Source: Posidonia oceanica
Lineage: Eukaryota > Streptophyta > Magnoliopsida > Alismatales > Posidoniaceae
Assembly (NCBI GenBank): GCA_037176725.1
Contig: JAZBRS010000037.1
Location: 11,612,001-11,676,000 of the forward strand
Reading direction: 5' to 3'
Length of the DNA stretch: 64,000 nt
Of this stretch, positions 57,691 through 64,000 are shown in pieces. How positions within the stretch are numbered: the stretch's first letter is position 1; the number at the start of each line of letters is the position of its first letter. A program made the translations under genes and the position numbers. The notes under the pieces were generated by a model. The model worked only from the letters and a program-made list of their open reading frames with translations, made no database searches and was not told where the DNA came from.

Positions 57691-60491
57691 AAATGCAATA
57701 CAGGAAAACTATGGGGTTTATGTGAAAAGCAGAGCAAAATGAATGTATGCAACATTTGGACCTATGTGCAGTTTAGAAAACATGCTGGGCTAATATGCAA
57801 TGCTAAATAAACATACAAGCATGCTAGCAGTTAAAATTAGGATTAACATGCAATTAGCACAAACTATTGGACTAAATTGCAAAAGCCAGATAAACAGGCA
57901 AGCATGCAGTGATCTTAGCATTTTTGGACTAAATATGTAATTAAAACAAACTATTGTACTTTACTGCAATGCAATATGATTTAAAATGCAACTTAAATGA
58001 CATTTAAATGCATGCAGGACTTAAATGCAAATAAAACAAGTTATTGGACTAGACAGCAATGCAATATAGTTCAAAACATGATTTGAATGAATGATTCAAA
58101 GCAATATGGACTGATATGCAATTAACACAAGTTTCTGGATTTTTATGCAATGCAATATAGTTTAAAACAGAAATTAAATGAATGATTAAATGCAAACTGG
58201 ACTGATATGCAATTAAAACATATTTTTGGGTTTTTATGCAATGTAATAAGGTAAAAATGCAGAATTAAATTATTGATTCACAACAGATTGGACTAAAATG
58301 CAATTACAACATATTTTTGGATTTTTCTGCAATGCCATAAGGTTAAAACAGGAATTTAAATGAATGATGGATGATCTGAGGATTTAGATGCAATAAAAGT
58401 AAACTACAAGATTAAAATGCAATGTAATATGATTTTAAAACGAATTTAAATGATTTCTAAACAGATGCTGGACTGGAACGCAAATAAACTAAAGCTAAGG
58501 GCTGAAATGCAATGTAATAATGTTAAAAATAGAAATTAAATAACTTCAATTGAAAGCTGGACTGAAATGTAAATAAAAAAACCTACAGCATTTTAATTCA
58601 ATGTAATATAATTCTAATTCCAGATTAAATGATTTTCTCAATTGAAGCTGGACTGGAAAGTAAATAAATAAAACCTACGGACTTAATTTCAACATCAAAC
58701 AAAACTTAAAAATTAAACTTATAAACTTATTTGCTACAGTATGAACAGTGCCGCCCGACACCAAAGGTCTGCGTCGGAGAAGGCAGTGCTTCCAGCGGCG
58801 ATCCAACGGTGGTCAGGCATGGCTGAGGTGCGCGAAGGCTCGAGCGAGGCCAGCTGAGTGTTCCAGTGAGTCTAGTGGCGTGCGGCGGTGGTCAGGGCAT
58901 GCTAACGACATCGATGGCCTATTGCAGCGATGACTGGAGGTGGCACGGTCGCTAGAGGCAGCGACGACGCGAAGGAGGTGCTGGGCTGAGTCAAGGCGAG
59001 TCCGGCGGAGGTCTGGGTGTAGTTCGTTGGAGCGGGGCTGGCCGGAGTGCAACGGAAGACGATCGGCGCTGTCAGCCGGCGCCGGAGACGAAGACCGGAG
59101 CGGCGGGGGGTGGCACTCACACTAAAGCTCTAAACCTAGTTCTAACTAGCTAGGAAGCTTAAGACGGATGCAAGGAAGCTGGGAGGAGGGTTGGTTACCT
59201 GCGCGGGTGGCTGAGGAGTGCCATCGGTCTGTGGTGGGAGCGGCTGTCTGGGTAGAGGTTGCAGCGGCGCGTGGAGGCCTAGGAAGCTTGCAGCGCGATC
59301 CAGAGAGGCTGATAGTGGTTTGGGGAAGCTTCTGGGCCAACCAGAAGTCGATTAGACCGCATGAAATAGAAATTCCAATTTTGGGTCAACTCTGGATTTC
59401 TCTTTCTCTTCTCGACTGTGTTTCTCTCTCAGGCTTGTGGGTCTCTCTCAGGTGGTCGTGGTGATCTTGGGAGGGTGGAGAGGAGTTGGCTGGGTGTGCG
59501 GAAGGCAGCAGATGGTGAATTTTGCAGAGGTGTTCTGTGGAAGAAGAGAGGGAGAAAATGGGTTCTGGGTGCTCTCCTGTGTGCATGTGTGTTCTGGGTT
59601 GTGAGAGTGAAGTGAGGATTGCTCCGGAGGAGTGGAGATCTTGGGTTGCTCTAGGTGAATTCCAGGTGGGAGGTCTATCTGGGTAGTCTCCCCTCCTTCT
59701 GTGGGTGTTGGGAAGGTGGTCTTAGGGTCGTCGGCCATAGAGGTGGCAGGACATGGTGGAGTGGTGGCATGGTGGTGGCAGGCCGATCGTGGGGTGATGG
59801 TGGTCGTGGGTGGTTGTCAGGGTGGAGTGGTGGAAGTCGTGGGTGATGGCAGGGTTTGAAAATGGAAGGAAGCCAAAGGGGGGAAGCATTAGGAAGGAGG
59901 AAAGGAAGAGAAGGCTCGTGGGCTGGCTGGAAAAAGAAAGGGAAAAAAGAAGGAAGGAGAAGAGGTGGGCCGGGCTAGTGAGGAGAAAAGGAAAAGAAAA
60001 AGAAAAAGCGGAGAGGAGGCTAGTGGGCTGGGCCAGAAGAGGAGGGAATGAGAAAAGAAAGAAAAGGAAGAGGAAGAAGAAGAAGAAGAAGAAGAAGAAA
60101 AAGAAAAGAGAGGAAGAAAAGAAAGGAGGAAAAAAAGATGGGTTGGGCTTGGGCTTAGGTGGACTTGTGGGTGGGTTTGATGTGAGTTAACCTAGTGGGT
60201 TTCTAGGATTTTGTGAGGGGTTTAACCTAGGGGATTTCTAGGGTTTTTTAGGGCTTGTGATCCTAGGGTTTCTAGGGTTTTGGACTTAGGGTTTTCTAGG
60301 GTTTAGGGTTCCTAGGGTTTTATGGGAGAGGTGAATCCTAGAGTTCTCTAGGGTTTAGAGAGTGGGACCTAGGGTTTGTAAGTGGGACCTAGGGTTTTCT
60401 AGTTTTAGTTTTTAGTTTTTTTTGTGTGGGTTTTCTAGTTCATTCCACCAGAGAGAGCCATTAAACAGGGATCAAAAGTGGGGTGTCAACA
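57691..60491 (-). repeat. LTR C fragment (U3-proximal part), cut by LTR B
   Basis: On the minus strand it opens TGTTGACACCCC at 60491, continues with telo-box-like CCCTAGG words, a purine tract with GAA repeats, GC-rich sequence and a long AT-rich region of TGGACTAAAATGCAAT-like words, and stops at 57691. The conserved end, minisatellite and mini-exon block are missing. Its U3 differs from A, B and P. It interrupts the protease of M2. Confidence 0.85.
59929..60155 (-). promoter_or_regulatory. Site II (TGGGCY) cluster in the LTR C U3
   Basis: TGGGCY, as written on the plus strand, at 59929, 59966, 60024, 60029, 60144 and 60150, next to a (GAA)n tract. It is a third independent U3 with this cluster. 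Confidence 0.45.
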
Positions 60492-61208
60492 GCAGGAGAC
60501 AGACGTTAAGGCCTGAACCATTGTCAATCCGCGAAAGGGGAATGCAAAAATTTTTGAACTGCACCATGACAAATTGGGTTGGTTATGATTAATCTCCGCT
60601 AGAGGCAACTCATCACTCGAAAAAGAGATGACCTGAGGCTCCACGATCATACCCACCATGCTTTCAATGGTTGCAGGCTCAATGGATTGGGACACACGGG
60701 CGGCCTGGAACACGTGGAGAAAAGCCTTACAGTGTTCCTAGGATGTATGGATAAGGTCCCAAATGGAGATATCAGCCTTGACTTTTTTCAGTTGGGCCGT
60801 AATATCAGCTGAAGGCTGGTCTTTTTTAGAGGTGGAAGGAGTGACCTTGGCGAGGGTTTCTGTTGTGGTGGGACCAGAGGGTTGGCCTGCTAGTGGAGGT
60901 TGGCTTGCTGGTGGAGTGGGCTCTAGGCGGCTAGGCTTGGCTACCAGTGCCACAGGCCTGTAGACCCTCCCCGATCGCGTGACTTCTGCGTACATCTCTG
61001 TGGCGTAGTCATATGGTACACGGTGGGTATCCCTGGTCAAGTTGACAACCAGGGGAGCATGAGTTGCGAGCTCAAGAGGGGCTACCGGGGTGTTTGCTGG
61101 ATGGTGGAGGAATAAGGGATGCTGTTGGGAAGGCTGTGATGGCTCTGGTTGGGGCTTAACTTGCAGGCAGATTGGGGGTTGTGACTCAGGTTGCATGGCG
61201 GGCCGCAT
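60492..61208 (-). pseudogene. M2 pre-protease and protease start (truncated)
   Basis: The VPYDYATEMYAEVTRSGRVY block, a Pro/Ser/Thr-rich stretch, KADISIWDLIHTS and then protease up to DNGSGLNVC. The active-site motif is the last thing before LTR C. A one-base shift lies just after the NHNQP motif, and a stop lies at 60738. Confidence 0.88.
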
Positions 61209-63620
61209 GGTAGAGCGCTCCGGCTTGGCATCTTGTCAAATCATATGAATTCCCGACTCGGAACCAACAAGTGCCGCATGGTAGAGGGAAGAAGGAAAAG
61301 GTTCAGAAATGTCCTGTATAAGATCAGAAGGGTCCACTACGGACGTAGCGAACCCATAGGTGAAGATGGAATGCACTCCTGAGGTCCCCACGCCTCTCGG
61401 GCTAGAATGCTCCGGCAAAGGCTGGTGGACAATGCTAGGATGGGAGGGTGCTAATCATGATGCAGATGTGGGTGCTAGTGGAGGTGTGGATGTGGATGCT
61501 GCCTCCTGTGTGTTGATAATGACGACCTTTCGGTCAATCAGGTCCTGCACAGCGCCCCGCAATGTGAAACAGTTATCCGTCGAGTGCCCCACGACTCGAT
61601 GGAAGCTGCAGTAAAGATCCGCTTTGTACCACCTCGGGAGTGGGCTCGGCGGTGGACAGATCTTGGGGAGCGTGAGGAGTGATGCGACCTTAGGAAAGAC
61701 GGCACTCAGCGGTTTCACTAGTGAAGTGAAGTGACACTAATGCTGGTAAGGCCATCTCTGCCCTTGGTGTTGTCCTTGTCGGACCGATGTGGCAGGGTAG
61801 ATCAGTCGGACGGTGGTGGTGATTTGTGGAGTGGGTGGTGCAGTAAGTGCAAGTGTGTATATAACCTGATTCGGGCCAGGCTGAGCCACCATGTGGACGG
61901 GCACGGCAGGGGAGTCGACGTATGCAACGGCAATCCTCGGAGGATCTCTTCTCTTGGGGTGGTTGTTGTTGTTGCTGCTGTTGCCGTTGGTGTTGCTGCT
62001 GCTGCCGCTGTGGCTGTTGTTGGAGGTGGTGGCCTGCTTGGCAAACGCGGAGAGCACAGGAAAGTTGCCACTCTGCATGGAGTTCTCCACACGAGTGCCA
62101 ACCCGAATCAAGGATGTAAAGGTGGTGACTAGCTAGATGTCAAGCAGAGCCCCAGTGGAAGGCTGCGCACCTCGAATGACAATGTCGATAGACTCCTCAT
62201 CAAAGGGTCTATCGCGAACTTGTGAGGCAAGGGCGCGCCAACGGCCGATGTACTCCCCGAACGGCTCGTTGGACTTCTGCTTGGCGGTGACAAGGTCCTC
62301 GTGCTTAGGGACCAAGTCGAGGTTGAAGGAGTATTGTTCCAGGAACGCCCAACTAAAGTTGTCCCACATCTTGATGGTGGCCATGTCAAGGGATGTGAAC
62401 CACTTGAGGGCTAGACCAGTCAGATTCTTTCGGAACAGGTGGATCGACAACCTATCGTCAGCCTGGAGCTGAGCGAGGTCTCCGTAATACGCCTTCAGGT
62501 GGGCAATGGGGCAGCCCCTACCATTATACTTATCAAAATCTAGGATACGGAATTTCGGTGGGAGCACCGCCTCTGGAAAGTAACAGAGGTCCCGGAATTG
62601 GTAGGACTGGTGATCGACGCCGTGCATTAGACGTAGTGCCTTTTCCAGAATACCCACCCTATTGTTGAAGGGGTCTGGATTTGCTGATGAAGGTGATGGT
62701 GCAGCCAGGGCAGGGACCACATACGCCGACTAGATCGCACCAAGGTGCTCCTCCGGATCCACCATCGCGTTGCCTGGTGGTGCAACGTGATGGCCAGCGT
62801 ATCTATGCGTGGATGCAGTGTGTGCAGTGGGTGGTACTATACATGCTGGGGATGGAACGTGCTAATGCACAGGATAAGGGTAGGTAGGATGCTGTGTTGT
62901 GAGTGGTGTAGAGTGAGGGAGCAGCAGCTGCTGTACCAGCTCGGTGCCGAGCAGCGGGCTAGAGGGGTATTGCATTCCAACCAGCCCGAGGGGCTGGCCA
63001 CCAGGTGGCGGAGTGATATGCTGCGCGGTGAGTGGTATAAGTGCAGAAGACAGCGGCTGTGCCCCCATCACAGGAGCAGTGAGTAGCTGAGGTGATGGCC
63101 GGGGCGGAGGTGTAGTGGAGAAAGCCTGAAATGCAGGAGGAGGGTGCTGAGGAACCTTAGGAGTAAAGGGAGTCAAAGAGGGGCGAACTAATAGAGCCAT
63201 GTCCTGGAATACTTGGACAATCTCCATCAGATGCTGATATCGCACTTTAGGGGGCCCGTCAGTGGGAATGCTGATGTGCAGTACCGACGGGAGAGCAGAT
63301 CTAAAAGGTAGGGACACAGACTGTCTAGAAGGTAGGGATCCTATGGCTGAAGTCGCCGCAGTAGAAAGGGTGTCAAAAGTGACATAGCCCTGGGAAAGAG
63401 GAGTTAGTGGTGCATTCAGAGCACGGGTGGCGATCACCAAGATGGACTCGGTAACTGGGTCCGAAGGGGTCTGCCACTGCTCCACAGAATATAGGGGTGG
63501 CACATGCACCAAAGGAGGAGGCACTGGTGCCGAGGGAGTTAAAGTGAGAGTTGGAGGGACCGAAACGAAAATCCCCTCCAGGGCAACAGAAAGCTGGGGC
63601 TCACCGGCACACTGGGCCAT
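61209..63620 (-). pseudogene. M2 gag
   Basis: ATG at 63620 (MAQCAGEP) matches the start chosen in P and M1. A Pro/Ser/Gln-rich N-terminal region runs to the equivalent of the P/M1 TGA, where M2 has a sense codon (CGT). The capsid-like part follows (FRDLCYFPEAVLPPKF, FLEQYSFNLDLVPK), then a Ser/Asn-rich stretch and the finger CSFHRVVGHSTDNC. Stops occur near 62862, 62133, 61737, 61455 and 61236, all in one frame. Confidence 0.9.
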
Positions 63621-64000
63621 GACTGACCGTGAGCGAGTGAGAATAGGGTTGCGATGAAAAGGAGGAGGACGACACCTACGGGGAGCTATCGTCGCAAAGG
63701 CGAGTAGCTCGGAAGAGGAGGGTCGAGAACAGGTGCCACAACAGGGGCGTCAGTGAAAGGAAGAACTCGAGCTCTGGCTAGGGAACTCGCTCACTGACCT
63801 GTGCGACAAACAAGGCAAACAGGCGTTAAAACCTGAAGGAAAATGCAAATGTTTTAATGGTGGCATGAATGCACTCATGCAAATGTATGCTTTCTAGCAT
63901 GCTCTCTCTCACCAATCTAGTGTGTCCTAGTAGGTTGTCTACTTTGGACTCCCACAGGTGTATGGGTTACCGACTCGGGTAGAAAGTAAGGCTCTCATCT
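63621..64000 (-). other. M2 leader (partial)
   Basis: Untranslated leader homologous to the regions before gag in M1 and P; no ORF. It continues out of the window. Confidence 0.75.

Larger units (their letters stand above)
60492..64000 (-). mobile_element. M2: 5' internal part of another Tat element
   Basis: Minus-strand leader, gag and the start of protease. It ends at 60492 where LTR C was inserted, and leaves the window at 64000. Gag to protease stays in one frame broken by stops, with a late frameshift. It overlaps M0 in gene content, so M0 and M2 are different copies. It is the most divergent gag here. Confidence 0.92.

Noticed and set aside
8272..60496. GCTGG (8272-8276) and GCAGG (60492-60496) as a degenerate target duplication of one element from 8277 to 60491
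   Set aside because: The flanks lie at different places of the gag-pol map (M0 in pre-protease, M2 in protease, about 640 bp overlapping), so they are not two halves of one target.
1..64000. Host genes, tRNA or rRNA genes
   Set aside because: Every region could be placed in an LTR, leader, coding part or UTR of a retrotransposon; nothing else was supported.

Overview
The window is nuclear DNA from a flowering plant with a large, repeat-rich genome. I see no host gene, tRNA or rRNA. All 64 kb is nested Ty3/gypsy LTR retrotransposons of the Tat (Ogre/Retand-like) lineage. The basis is a tRNA-Arg-type primer-binding site, RT followed by a degenerate RNase H and a second archaeal-type RNase H, multi-kilobase LTRs, and tandem repeats in the 3' untranslated region. 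The species cannot be named from the sequence.

Layout. 1-2558: partial LTR of element L0, which runs off the left edge. 2559-8276: minus-strand element M0 (protease, linker, RT, RNase H, start of integrase), cut by L0 at one end and LTR A at the other. 8277-13249: LTR A. 13250-26285 plus 53766-54266: interior of minus-strand element M1 (gag-protease-linker, then integrase, a plant-mobile-domain-like ORF and tandem arrays), lacking RT and both RNases H. 26286-53765: element P, plus strand, 27,480 bp, with 6.2 kb LTRs and a perfect 5-bp target duplication (CATGG), inserted in the M1 leader. 54267-57690: LTR B at the other end of M1. 57691-60491: fragment of another LTR, C. 60492-64000: M2, minus-strand gag and protease start, running off the right edge.

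How the parts work together. Where intact, each element encodes one Gag-protease-linker-RT-RNase H-RNase H-integrase polyprotein. P and M1 also carry a separate ORF of about 400 codons after integrase. Behind it lie two hairpins with compensatory changes between copies, and two tandem-repeat families built on GATA/TATC arms. Every LTR U3 places telo-box (AAACCCTAA) and site II (TGGGCY) motifs upstream of the presumed start, an arrangement known from promoters active in dividing plant cells. All copies are now broken, largely by C-to-T changes.

The main points for follow-up are the covarying hairpins, a shared in-frame TGA in the leaky context TGA-CTA-G inside gag, the conserved extra ORF, a probable A/B fusion that would explain three oddities of M1 at once, and a candidate mini-exon and intron inside the LTR.
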